Shown in pieces: positions 37,775-48,978 of a DNA stretch of 64,000 bases; the stretch's first letter is position 1; each line of letters begins with the position of its first letter. The stretch lies in NCBI GenBank assembly GCA_026122225.1, contig JANEZZ010002675.1, positions 1,410,501-1,474,500 of the forward strand, read 5' to 3'. Made by a program: the position numbers and the translations under genes. The notes under the pieces are model-generated. The model was not told the DNA's origin and did not search any database. It was given only the letters and a program-made list of their open reading frames with translations. This stretch comes from Heloderma charlesbogerti. Taxonomy: Eukaryota; Chordata; Lepidosauria; Squamata; Helodermatidae.

Positions 37775-37905
37775 ACTTTAGGCATGTTCCAGTCAAGTTA
37801 AGCACTTCCCATTGATTTCGGTGAAAAAGCTTAAAACCATCCCACTTCAATTGAAATGACAGAGTTAAATGTGCTTGACTTTGGCTGGATTGTAGCCTGG
37901 AATCA
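37775..37905. repeat. Short interspersed repeat (gcttgactttggctgg type)
   Basis: The phrase 'gtgcttgactttggctggat' and the preceding 'ttaagcacttcccattgatt' recur in modified form at 39598-39735 (gtgcttaactttggctcagt). A short diverged repeat of unknown class. Confidence 0.4.
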
Positions 37906-38984
37906 TTTTGCTGAACTTTCTCTTCCACAGGGCAAGAAGCATTGCCCGTTCTTTGCTGCTACTGGATGACTATCAGTCCTTGAGCAGCTTAGTCAAACAA
38001 ACCGACATCAATTGTAATGGAAAATAGATTTTAAAATGTTTTACTACCGCCTCCCCCATATTAAGCACAATATGTTGGGATTTTCTCCACAAATCCTCCA
38101 TGAAATAATGGGACATACATATGCAAAGTCCCTTTAATTTCACTGGGCAGGTGATGTTTCAGCATATTGTGCGTGCCTTTAGGGGTCCTCATTGGTCCCC
38201 ATGTAGCTTGAAGAGTTAAGAATGTGCACCTTTTACAAGCTTACCAGCTTTAAGTCAGAGCTGGGGGCACCTTTGCCAGATGATTCAGTGGGGAACTGCT
38301 TTTCCACATTTGTTCTGGGATTTATTTCTTGTCTGAGCTATGTTTTGAAGATCCACCTCTTGTTTTGGCATAATGAAATTTCATAAAGATGAGCTGGAAA
38401 TTAGTTTTTGCAAACATCAATGACTGGGGAATAAAAATCTGTTGCATACTGAAATGAATAACCAGCATAGCTTTTTAAATGGTATGATAGGAAAATGAAC
38501 ACAAGTTAATTAGTACCATTCAGTAGTAATCTGCATATAACAGGATGTTTGTGTTTTCTGTAATTTTTACCTCTTTGTTTTAAATCTGACTTTATTTTTG
38601 TAACCCCATCCAAATTCAGCCACAGTAAGTTTATGCACAGATTACATTTCTGCAGTATCTTATGATGATTTTAAAACTTGTTAGTCATGAACTCTGCTAA
38701 AATAACATTCAAAACAACTACAAAGGAAGGCAGAACAATAAAACAGTATCAAATACATCAATTAAAAACCAATTGCCATTTGTTCCCATGCTATGCTAGA
38801 GGGAGGATGCAGTTTCCTGGAATAGATTATGTTCAAACTTTATTAGAGGTAAATGCAGTGGTGGTTACAATAGCCATAAAATAAATATGTAATTGTTGCA
38901 GTCTAGTCAGAAGTCCACATATGCAGATGCTTGCCATTTCCTCCTGTACGTGGAAAACACACCAAATATCCCTGAGCCTTGAGG

Positions 38985-39445
38985 AGGAGCTGTAGCTCAG
39001 TGGTAGAGCACATGGTTTGTATGCGGTAGGTCCAATTGCTGGCAGGTAGGACTGGGAAAGGATCCTCTTGAAGAGCCACTGCTGGTCAGTGTAAACAATA
39101 CTGAGCTAGGTGGCCAAAGGTCTGACTCAGTGGACTGGTTCACATGGTGAGCCACAATGGCTTATTTCCCACCACCACATGTGCCAGTCAGATTTCTCTA
39201 ATTACCTTTCCTGTACAGCTTGCCATGTCATCTGAACTATGGCATGGCTTGCTGGGGTAAGGTGAGGGGCAGCAACTCTCAAATAACCCAACAGCCCATG
39301 GCTTACTAATTACCCTCACTGTGCCAGCAAGGGTAATTAAGGAAATCTGGCCTGCATGCACAGTGGGGTTAACAAGCTAGCATGGCTTGTTAACCACACT
39401 GTGATCATGTGAACTGGGTCACTATAAGGAAGCTCCATATGTTCG
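38985..39445 (+). mobile_element. tRNA-derived SINE, split by a hAT MITE
   Basis: The head GAGCTGTAGCTCAGTGGTAG at 38991 has a tRNA-like A box. The body contains 'atactgagctaggtggccaa' and 'ggtctgactcagt' (39119-39131). The tail TATAAGGAAGCTCCATATGT resumes at 39423. The 39131-39420 element stands between; removing it gives 'gactcagtataaggaagctc', the undisturbed SINE order. The B box is degraded. Not a functional tRNA: no anticodon arm or acceptor stem can be formed convincingly. Confidence 0.75.
39131..39420. mobile_element. hAT-like MITE nested in a SINE
   Basis: Inverted ends ACTGGTTCACATGG and CATGTGAACTGGGT are related to the ends of the 26314-26620 element. The interior is palindrome-rich, for example CAGTGTGGTTAAC-type pairs. 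The target duplication is blurred (ctcagt on the left, gtcact on the right). Confidence 0.65.
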
Positions 39446-39597
39446 CATGTTTCTTATTGCATTATCCAGATGTTTTCCTTCTCATGGAAAATAATAGGCT
39501 CTTCCTGCATGGCTGGTGCTGTTTATAACTGGAACCACAGCAGTGCACACACAAACTGGAGAGTAACACAGTGGTATGTATGATTTAAAACAAATAG

Positions 39598-39735
39598 GGT
39601 ACAATCCTGACAAAGCATTCAGCATTTTGGCAGGCCATTAATTTCAATAGGAAACAAGCCAGTGCTAAACTCATTCCAGTTGGAATCATTAAGACTTAAG
39701 TGTGCTTAACTTTGGCTCAGTTGTGCCCTAATATC
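39598..39735. repeat. Short interspersed repeat (gcttaactttggctca type)
   Basis: Related in wording and order to 37775-37905, with 'ttaatttcaataggaaacaa' and 'tgtgcttaactttggctcag'. Non-coding. Confidence 0.4.
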
Positions 39736-42183
39736 CTTCAACTCTTGCAGTTGCTTTTAAAAAAAGAAAAACTGCAAACGCTGGCTTCAGTCCTCCACAT
39801 ACTTGCCCATACTTTCCTTAAGACATGTTTGAACTGAAATGGACTGCTGATCTGAAAACATGGATGGAAGAGCTAGGGTTGATTCCCCCAGCTCTCTGGG
39901 CATATGGTGGCCACTTGGATAGCCTTTGAGTTTGTTCCCTGACAGCCAGGTGCAACCAGCACCACACGCCAGTTTCAGCATTTGGCACACATTGGCAGTT
40001 GCTCAGAAAGGGGGGGGGGCAAGCCAAAGGCTCAGCCCTGCTTGTTGTAGCAGTTGTAGGCCACAAGCAGGGAGCCAATATACACAAACTTTTCAAAACA
40101 TTTTCAAGGGCCAAGATGAATGATGGTCATATAAATTGGCACTTCATGCCATGGAAATCCATACAAGTGTTTCAGAATACATAACTGGTCTGGAGAACTG
40201 CAATGCATGTAATCTGGAGCAAGTATATGCCATAGGATACAAACATCACTTGCTAGCTTTGCGTTATTTAGGAAAAAATAACTATTTTAAAATTCTTCCT
40301 ACTTTACAAATGGTAGTAATTTTCCACTGAATCTGATGGCAAAACTCTTGATGTGAAAGCTTCAGTTGAGGGTGCTCAATGCGAACAGTCTAATTTCTTT
40401 TTTTGTCTAGTGCCTATGGTACAAAATCTATATATTAAAAAAGAAGAAAATCAATCTTCACTTGTCTGACTGTATCAGAAAGAGCAAAAGCATTTTTCAT
40501 TTTTAAATTGATCACATATAGAATAATATTTGACTCTAACCTGCCAAACAAAAGTTGGTTATATCATAAAACCTATTTCATAGCTGTTTGGATTATCTAG
40601 TAGTGTTTGCACATATTTTATAAGCACTTCCTGAACATCATCAAAGTCTTTTAGGTAACTGTAATTTTAAAAAATGTAAATGAGTTTTTAAAAAAGCCAT
40701 ATTTACAGAAAGGTGACCTAACTATTTCTATAACTGTTGATATTGCAAATAACGGGAAAAAAAGATTGAAAATCTAATGATAGATTGTCTCTGTGGCACA
40801 TTTTGTCTAAAAAATGAGGCTAACTTTTAAATAAGCCAGATGCACTATTGCATACATTAAAAATGATGTTCAATGCAGAAATATTCCACATTCAAATTCC
40901 TTAGGGTCATCTTTATAGAGTACTTGTGTTTCTATCCGACACAGCAGCACTTTGTTTCCAAGGGCGAGTTTAACAAAACTTTAATTGACAAAAAAGGCTT
41001 GGAATGTGTTTTGGCTAATATTTCATTTGGATCAAGTTATTCTTTCTATCAAGTTCTGCTTCATTGATTGGATTGATGTGCCTCTGCACTGAAAAAAAAG
41101 TAATCATTTCCTCTTTATTATGGTTTCTTTTTGCCATAAAATTGTCATTTAGCATTAATGAGCCTCCCCTCTACTCCCCCATACCTTTTTATATATATGC
41201 ACAATTATGTGGTTTATAGGCTTATAGTGGTCTCTTACTAGAATTATTGCCTATTTCATGCAGATGCTGTTCCTTTCTTCCCTATTAAAGTGCACCTTTT
41301 GCAGGTTTCCTATCTCAGATGAACAAAGACGAGAATGAAATGTCGATGATGCTTTCAGTTGCAGGCTTGGCAGGTGGTCCTTCATTACAGGGAGAGGTTA
41401 ATCCAGCAGATGCTACTGCTATTTCTGTACAGCCTCCATCCCTTTAGGTGTGACTTGCATGGGATCGCCCCAACAACAACACCGCATAGGTCCCACTGAA
41501 ATTAATAGAGGATGTGCAGTGGTGGTGTTTGCTGGGTTGCTCTCAGGAAGTGTTCAGACAAAAGCCCTTAAATGTTGCCACTAGCCACAATGTGTTTTAT
41601 GTGACTCTATTTTCCTAGCTTGTAGCTAAACTTCTTCCATATAATAATCTCTGCACTCTGACCTGCCTGGAACACAGCATTTCACTCTAGACTTACAAGG
41701 AAGGGGAGAAATGCATTTAAGGTATTAATGGTTTCTGCCTTTGCATCATCATCAGGCAGCCAATAACCAAAGAAAGGGAGAGGGAGTGTGTACTTTTGAG
41801 GGGCTGAATTTAAAATGTGAAAGCTGGGCTGGACCTTATTGCTTGCAATAGTATGATTTTGCCCGCCATGTTTTAAATACATCTTCAGGTAACCATTTGC
41901 CTTATAGGTGTATTTCATTGTTAGGAATAAAATTAATGTTTGATTAGAATTGTTGTCTGTCACCTAGAGTATATAGTGTACTTTGTGTCTTTTAGGCACT
42001 TTATTGTGGACCTATCATGGAATAGGTTAATTCTTAATTACTTGCGTAATGTCATAAATACTTACAGGCATTCTATAGGGGTACTGCTGCCTATGGATAA
42101 AGATATGTACCCTAATCAGGACGTTATATTTTCTCCACATATAAGCTAATGAAAAAAATGACCTTACCTTTCAAAGGATGCAT

Positions 42184-42225
42184 ATATCTATATCTATATC
42201 TATCTATATCTATCTATCTTATATA
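42184..42225. repeat. (TATC)n microsatellite
   Basis: Interrupted TATC and TATATC units in AT-rich surroundings. Confidence 0.85.
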
Positions 42226-43001
42226 GCACCTATGATGATATACTATACATTATTCATTTAAGAAATCATTATTCTTGAGGCCCTACCTCAAATTTTGTAT
42301 TTATGTGTACAAATGCAATTTACTGTATTATATATTTGGCTATTATATTCTGATGTTACAAATTAGAATCTATCCTCGAATGTATGAGTTCAGGAAAAAA
42401 ACCCATCTAAATAAATGTCCAGTGTTTAAAAATACAAATTGTGACTATATGTATTGGAAGTTTTAAAAGCAACCTATCTATATGCATGTGTGTGTGCATT
42501 CAGCCTCAAGATATTTGTGAAACAACATTCATGTGTTTGTTAGAAAACCTAAGTGGCAACCAAAAAGCAAAAACAAAACTCTCAGTGCTCTCAGGGGAAT
42601 GAAATATCGCACAGATGCAGAAGCAAATATCAATTAGATGGTTAGAGTCTTAACGATTAGAATGCTCTGCAGCATGTTGAATAATTAATTACTTATCAAA
42701 GGACTGAATGGATTTGTTTAAATCATTTTATTGCATTAAATCAATCATACAGAATATTAAATAAAAATAGAGGAAAGAAAGATGTTTAAGAAGGAGGGAC
42801 CATTCATGGAGGAAAAAGCAGAGAAAGGCTGCAGTATACCAAGCACCCTCGTTTGGGACTCAGCAGATCGTATGCTTGAGTAAACATGCTTAAGATCATG
42901 CTGAAAGATGCACAGTTCAATTGGTCAAGGTGTCAAAATGGCCTGGATCAAGCTAAAGCAAAGCAATTCAAAATCTCATTTATCTGAATGGGAGGGTCTT
43001 A

Positions 43002-43097
43002 GGGCACAATCCTATGCATGTTTAGAGAGAAAAAAGCCTTACAAATCCCTGGGAGTTGTAGGACTTTTCTCTCTCTAAACATGCATAGGATGTACCC
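43002..43097. mobile_element. Harbinger-like hairpin MITE, 96 bp
   Basis: GGGCACAATCCTATGCATGT at the left is mirrored by ACATGCATAGGATGTACCC at the right, with TTA immediately outside both ends (42999-43001 and 43098-43100). Almost the whole element can fold on itself. Relatives at 56013 and 61046 have the same ends and TWA flanks; a longer relative is at 10936. Confidence 0.75.
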
Positions 43098-43439
43098 TTA
43101 AGCATGGAGTTAACTGGTATCTCACTAAAATCATAGAGCTTTAAAAAATGTGTCATTTTGGATGGCTCCACCCCCCACCCCACCCCACCGGCTTTAAAAT
43201 ATAAAGATGACTTTCACGGTCTAGAGTAGTACTTGTAATGCAAAGGCATGAACATATAATAAACATATTGTAATGGTATCTGTTACTTGAGCGGGTACTG
43301 ATACATGCTGAAAAATAAATGCTTCTGACAGGCCATCTCTAAGAACTAAAGCAGTAAAATGACACTTAATCACAATACCGTAGCATGACATAGAGACAAA
43401 CTATGTAAGTAACACCGAAGAGAGACATTGGCATTATGT

Positions 43440-43810
43440 TCTGGTTGTGAAGGTAAGTGCCAAACTACATGTCACGTTTGAGCTCCATGTTTATAGCTCC
43501 CAATGTAATTTTCTTTTTGTAGACACAGCCGCAGGACTCAATTTGGATTGGGGCTGCAGCATGGGTGTGGGTGGAGTATAATCTGTAAATTTTTAACCCC
43601 ACAAATCCCCCCCCATGTCTAACAGCAGTTGTGGGTGGCTGTGTACAATATAGATAGTGTTGAAGGGAAAAGTTAGACCATCCATCATCCCAGACCACAG
43701 CCCCAATCTCAATCACTCTGTCTCCTGCTCCACCACCCTGTGGCTGCTTTTACAAAAAAGAGAATTACACTGGGAACTCACAAACACAGAGCTGTAATAT
43801 AACATGGAGT
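43440..43810. repeat. Possible MITE starting with gccaaactacatg
   Basis: The start 'gtgccaaactacatgtcacg' resembles 'agggccaaactacatggtgc' at 10055. The body is unlike anything else here and the right end is undefined. Low confidence. Confidence 0.3.
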
Positions 43811-44017
43811 CTTGGATCTGTGAAGTCCTTAGCACTTGCTGATTCTGTGGCGCTAAGAAAGTGTAAGGGCCAGACTTGGAAATAAATATTCTGTTTCAAT
43901 AAGTCTTCACTATTGCATTGTACATAAAGACTCAATTGGAACAGATGACAAAGTATTACATCTAATTGATAAGATATAAATAGTCTTGGAGTTTCATTAC
44001 ACTAGACCCTTGTTATA

Positions 44018-45651
44018 TAGTCAGGGCCAGAAATATTGGAACAAGGATAACTGTTTTGGCAGTTGGCCTCTGTACACCACCACATTGAAGTTGAAAGGAA
44101 ACACACCCAGATGGGAGCAAAGTCAGGACTTTCAGCTGTAATTCAAGGGGTGTGACAAAAGTGGGGCACTAACCATTCAGAAAGTACAGCCAGTGGCATA
44201 CACTCCCCCCCCATCGTTGGGGGCTCATAAGTAATGGAACAAACCAACATCATTTCAAACTTAAGGATCGCCTTTAATACCTGGATGAAAATCCTTTGCA
44301 GTCAATGACTGCCTGAAGTCTGGAACCCATGGACATGACCAAATGCTGAGTTTCCTCCCTCAACATGCTTTGCCAGCTGCCTTCAGCTGCTGCTTGTTTG
44401 TGGGTCTTTCTGCCTTCAGTCTTGTCTTCAGGAAGTGAAAAGCATGCTCTATTGGGATGGGATCAGGTGACTGACTTGGCCATTGAAGAACATCCCACTT
44501 CTTTGCCTTGAGAAACTCTTGGGTAGCTTTTGCTGTATGTTTTGGGTCATTATCCATCTACAATCTGAAGCGGCATCCTATCAGTTTGGCAGCATTCGGC
44601 TGAATCTGAGCAGAAACTATAGCCCTATACACTTCAGAATTCATCCTGCTGCTTTTATTAGCAGTCAGGTCATCAATAAACACCAGTGACCCAGTTCCAT
44701 TGGCAGCCATACATGCCCATGCCATAACACTGCCTCCGCCATGTTTGTCAGATGATGTGGTATGCTTTGGATCATGAGCTGTTCCTTTCCTTCTCCATAC
44801 TTTTCTCTTCCCATCATTCTGGTACAAGTTCATCTTGGTTTCATCAGTCCAAAGAATCTTATTCCAGAACAGGGCAGGCTTTTTTAGGTGTTTGCTGGCA
44901 AAGGCTAATCTGGCCTTTTGGTTCTTGAGCATTACCAGTGGCTTGCACCTTGTTTGAAGCCTCTGAATTTACATTCATAAAGCCATCTCTTGACTGTAGA
45001 TGTTGACAATGACATGCCTACCTCCTCAAGAGCATTCTTGACCTGGCTAGATGATGAGAAAGGGTTCCTCTTCACCATGAGCAGAATTCTGCGGTCATCC
45101 CCTTTAGTTGTCTTCTGTGGTCTGCCAGGCCTTTCGCTGTTGCTCAGCTTGCCAGTTAATTCCTTCTTTTTCAGGATGTTCCAAACTGTTGTATTGGCCA
45201 CTCCCACTGTTTTTGCTATCTCTCGGATGGGTTTGTTTCCTCAGCCTAATGATGGCCTCCTTCACTCACATGGACACCTCTTTGGACCTCATTTGAGGGG
45301 TTCCAGTGAACAGCTACCAAATGCACATGTAACACTCAGAACCATCTCCAGGCCTTTTATCTGCTTGATTGGTCATGGGGTACCCAGGAAACGGGCCCCA
45401 CCTGGCCATGCAGCTGCTTGTCAGCCATTGTTCCATTACGTATGAGCCACCAACGCTGGGTGTGTGTGTATGCCACTGGCTGTCCTTCCTGAATGGTTAG
45501 TGCCCCACTTTTGTCACACCCCTTGAATTACAGCTGAAAGTCCTGTCTTTGCTCCCATCTGGGTGTGTTTCCTTTCAACTTCAATGTGGTGGTGTACAGA
45601 GGCCAACTGCCCAAACAGTTATCCTTGTTCCAGTATTTCTGGCCCTGACTG
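44018..45651 (-). mobile_element. Tc1-type DNA transposon, structurally complete, inactive
   Basis: A 1.63-kb element flanked by TA (44016-44017 and 45652-45653), the Tc1/mariner target duplication. The terminal inverted repeats are about 220 bp (44018-44235 and 45430-45651) and look about 95% identical by eye, beginning YAGTCAGGGCCAGAAATA. The transposase lies between them on the minus strand. Long inverted termini of this size are typical of the IR/DR group of vertebrate Tc1 elements. It is inserted at or near the 5' edge of a LINE fragment (45655-45725). Confidence 0.92.
44274..45292 (-). pseudogene. Tc1 transposase (DD34E), broken
   Basis: The minus-strand start ATG at 45292 opens MRSKEVSM followed at once by a TGA stop. 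The N-terminal helix-turn-helix region continues in a shifted frame (VGVANTTVWNILKKKELTGK, then GRPQKTTKGDDRRILLMV). A frameshift lies near 44945. The catalytic part follows with WTDETKMNLYQNDG (first Asp), GGGSVMAWACMAANG, an in-frame TAG at 44558-44560, DNDPKHTAKATQEF (second Asp) and SPDPIPIEHAFHFLK (Glu). A last shift near 44360 precedes the normal C-terminus, which ends at 44274. The total span of about 339 codons equals a normal Tc1 transposase. The catalytic triad is kept but the frame has at least two stops and three shifts. Confidence 0.9.
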
Positions 45652-45654
45652 TAT

Positions 45655-45725
45655 ATTGAATTGCTTTGAAGCACCCAGAGAGCTCTGGTTATTGGGCAGT
45701 ATAGAAATGAAATTGAATAAATATA
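45655..45725 (+). mobile_element. L2-like LINE 3' end
   Basis: 'ggttattgggcagtatagaa' followed by ATGAAATTGAATAAATATAT is the sense 3' terminus of a LINE whose antisense copies are at 6080, 7055, 48913, 53370 and 59160. Only about 70 bp remain. Confidence 0.6.
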
Positions 45726-46083
45726 TTAAGTACGTAGGCTGACTGCAGCTCTGAAATATAACTCCACAACACTTTCTGAATGACCCCAGTCACTTGAACC
45801 CCCCAAATGCCTACCAACTATTTCCCATTCAACCATCCCACCAATCCCATAAAAATAAGATTAGCCATAAAAAAACAAAACGTTTACCTGCATACATGGT
45901 GGAAGCTGTGTCAATAACCCCCACTGTCCCAAATCAAGATGGCAAGTTATACGATCACAATAAGCTCTGCAAACTTGCAGATCATGTTTTTTTTTTTTTA
46001 AGCATTCTAATTAGGATGGGTTGGGTGGATCCAGAATATCTCTTTGGCAAATGGAACTAAAATCCACTGGAGCTCCTGTTAGT

Positions 46084-46226
46084 CTGCAGGGGTGGGCAAC
46101 ATGTGGCCCTCCAGATGTTTTGGCCTACGAAACTCCCATCAGCCCTAGTCAGCATAGCCAATTGTGAAGGGTGATGGGAGTTGTAGGCTAAAACATCTGG
46201 AGGCCCACATGCTGCCCATCCCTGCA
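46084..46226. mobile_element. hAT-like palindromic MITE, well preserved
   Basis: GGGGTGGGCAACATGTGGCC is mirrored by GGCCCACATGCTGCCCATCC, and CCTCCAGATGTTTTGGCCTA by TAGGCTAAAACATCTGGAGG. The element can fold along most of its length. It is the same family as at 17820 and 48440. Confidence 0.75.
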
Positions 46227-48439
46227 CTAGAGGAAGTGAGGGAAGCAATTTTGCACAATTACTTCTTCCCTCTGCAGCCCCCCCCCCCATGCCACTTCAC
46301 ACACTGTTCTGGAGGGTTCCACAGATCACTGGAGTGGCTTTTCAGAGGGGCACAACGGCAGCAGGGAGAAGGAGGACTCAGTGAAAATTGCCTTTCCTCG
46401 AATGGGAATGTCCTATGAGCAGAGTTTTGCTCATGGGAACACAGGATAATAACCAAAATATTTTAGTAATGATTGAGGAGGTAAATTTGCTAGGAAGGCA
46501 TTAGCATTTAGACATTAGGGGATGGAGACTAGGAAGCCTGAGAAAGTGCAGGGCCCTGGCCATGGCCGGTTATTTCCACATTGTAAGCAACCACTGCCCT
46601 TCCTTTTCAGGCTTCATCCACAATAATACAAGCTATAAACTTGCTTTTTTTTTAATAAGAAAAGCTGAGATTTTTTAGGAGACCATAGTAAATCAAAGTC
46701 TTGATAGATGCACTGGTCGCATGGAATACAAAATTCAGAACACGTGAGGCAATAAGTTCTGCTTGGACCAGCTACAGTTCAAACTACAGACATAAAATAT
46801 ATAGTAATTTTTCCCCTCTTTTCTTGAACTTCCAACTTGGCAGAAAATTCTGTATGGTTTGACAACTTGTATACTGCTTTATGAGCAGTAGGTGCTCCAA
46901 GAAAGGTTCATTTGCTCTCTTTTTAAGAACCCAGCATCTGCTCTTCTCGGCATGGATATCATCCAGACAAAGACCCCCAGGCCTTGCTCTTATGATTCAC
47001 TTACAGAAGTATCATACTTATGAAGGGACATTTACAGCAGACAGAAAGCTAAAGTATGGAACCCATGTAGTCCAAGAAAAGTCTGAAGATGAGACATTTT
47101 TCTTTGTCTCGAAACCTGGGGTGTAGTATCGATTTTATAATAATAACCAACACTGCTATTAATACAGGAAATAGGAGGTGTATGGAAGTTATCATTTCAC
47201 ACATTTTAACAATGCTTTGGTTTCCAATGGCAGCCTGGAAGAAATCTATGCTTGGAGGGTCACTTCTTGTATTTATTAGTATGGTACATAAAAACATTTA
47301 TTTATTTATTTTATATAAAATATTTTAAAAAATAAACATAGTGGATTATATTTGTTTTTGTCTTGAAAGTGATGTGGATTAGGGAAATACATCGAACATC
47401 ATAAATTTTCAAAATTAGATATATCTTAACAAAGTACTATGCCTATTTAGCACTAATTCTGGTGGTGGTGGTTCTTCGTTAATTAATTCCAAATAATGCT
47501 CATTTTTGAAAGATATTTTGTCAGAATTGGCCCCAAATTAACAAACTGGGTTTATAAAACATAATCTGAATCCAGGGTACTAAACATGTTTAATGCAGAC
47601 TATGTTTTTTTTTTCTATGTGCGAGCTATTCTTAATGGTTTTTTTGTACTACAAAAACAAATGATCTCCCAGGTAATTGTTTTACTGTAGCCCCTACGTT
47701 CCTGTTCTTCTTTCCTTAGTTTCATGCACTGAGGGTTAAATTCTATATGGAATTATTTAGTAGGACAAACAGCTTTCCCTGTCACCTCTTTTAATGAGGC
47801 CCACTTTCTTCTCATATGAATCATTTACTATGATAAAAGGAAGACAAATAGCTGGTTGATGAGTGACAGAGAAAAATGAGGCTCTAAACTGTCGAGGATT
47901 TCTTTTTATCAAAAGGGGGCAGTTGAGAGGGATTAATGGATGTTATTATATATGATTAATTTCTTCATGGATTTTTTTAAAATGAGCATTAAGGTGTCCA
48001 GGGCTACAAGGGTAGGTGCTAAGGAGTAGCTAAATATATCAACTAGGAAAAAAGTGTGGAAGGTAAGGTGACAGTGACACATGTATGATTTCTGGCAGAC
48101 AGTCTTTTCTCACCCCAAGTTAAAAGACCATCTCTTGAGACTTTCTTTCACTGGAAATAAAATCCTTTCCTTTTGGCAGGTACAACAGGGAGCAGGGACA
48201 CATCACAATTATAATTGATAACTTTTTAAAAATCCCTACATTCCCCCAGAGGGCTCAAGTCAGCATACCTGGCCCTCCTTGTGAGACTGGTTAGGCTGAG
48301 AGACTGATGGCCAAGTGGGAATTTGTACCTGGACCTCTCCAGTCTAAGTCAAACACTCTAATCACTATATCCCACAGCACATAGGGATCGACTGGCCACT
48401 GATATCAGTGCAATAAAACTGACTGCCATCCACTAGTGC

Positions 48440-48585
48440 ATGGTGGAGAACCTCCAGCCCTCCAGACGATGTTGGTCTCCAACTCCCATAATCTGTGACT
48501 ACTGATTATGCTGGGTGGGGTTGGGTGGGGTTGATGGGAGTTGGAGTCAATATCTAGGGGGCCACAGGTTCCCTACCTCTGTACT
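48440..48585. mobile_element. hAT-like palindromic MITE
   Basis: GTGGAGAACCTCCAGCCCTC and GGGGCCACAGGTTCCCTACC are the inverted ends, with CAACTCCCATAATC and GATGGGAGTTGG within. A local GGTTGGGTGG duplication lies in the centre. Confidence 0.65.
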
Positions 48586-48682
48586 AATACTAAGAATAAC
48601 ATTTTGAATTATTTAAAGGAAGGGCTGTAACTCAGTGGCAAAGCACATAATTTGTGTGCAGAAGGTTCCAGGTCTAATCCCC

Positions 48683-48756
48683 TGCATTGAGCAGGGGTTG
48701 GACTCGATGGCCTTGTAGGCCCCTTCCAACCCTACTATTCTATGATTCTATGATTC
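48683..48756 (+). mobile_element. CR1 3' tail inserted in a SINE
   Basis: TGCATTGAGCAGGGGTTGGA through GTAGGCCCCTTCCAACCCTA ends with ATTCTATGATTCTATG. The 7-bp duplication AATCCCC flanks it (48676-48682 and 48757-48763). A very short, 5'-truncated CR1 of about 75 bp. Confidence 0.8.
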
Positions 48757-48832
48757 AATCCCCAACATCTCCAGAGAGGGCTATCAAAGTCCCCTGTCTG
48801 ACACCCTGCAGACCCACTGCCAGTCAAGCGTA

Positions 48833-48978
48833 GAACAGCCTTTTCCATGCTGACTGGAAATTATGGGAGTTGCACTCCAACACATCTGGAGGGCACCAAG
48901 TTGGGGAAGGCAGGTGTATTTTATTTATTTATTACATTTCTATGCCACCCCAAAGCCAAAGCTCTCTGTATTGGGTGT
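48833..48978. mobile_element. Half hAT-like MITE plus LINE 3' tail, inserted in a SINE
   Basis: 48833-48912 is the right half of the hAT palindrome family (TTATGGGAGTTGCACTCCAA, then CATCTGGAGGGCACCAAGTT). 48913-48978 is an antisense L2-like 3' end (TTTATTTATTTATTACATTT, then GCCACCCCAAAGCC). Together they interrupt the third part of the SINE. Confidence 0.55.

Noticed and set aside
38985..39130. Functional tRNA gene
   Set aside because: Only the A-box part is tRNA-like; the sequence continues as a SINE body with a known tail, and no cloverleaf is formed.
44274..45292. Active Tc1 transposase
   Set aside because: TGA shortly after the start ATG, TAG before the second Asp block, and at least three frameshifts.
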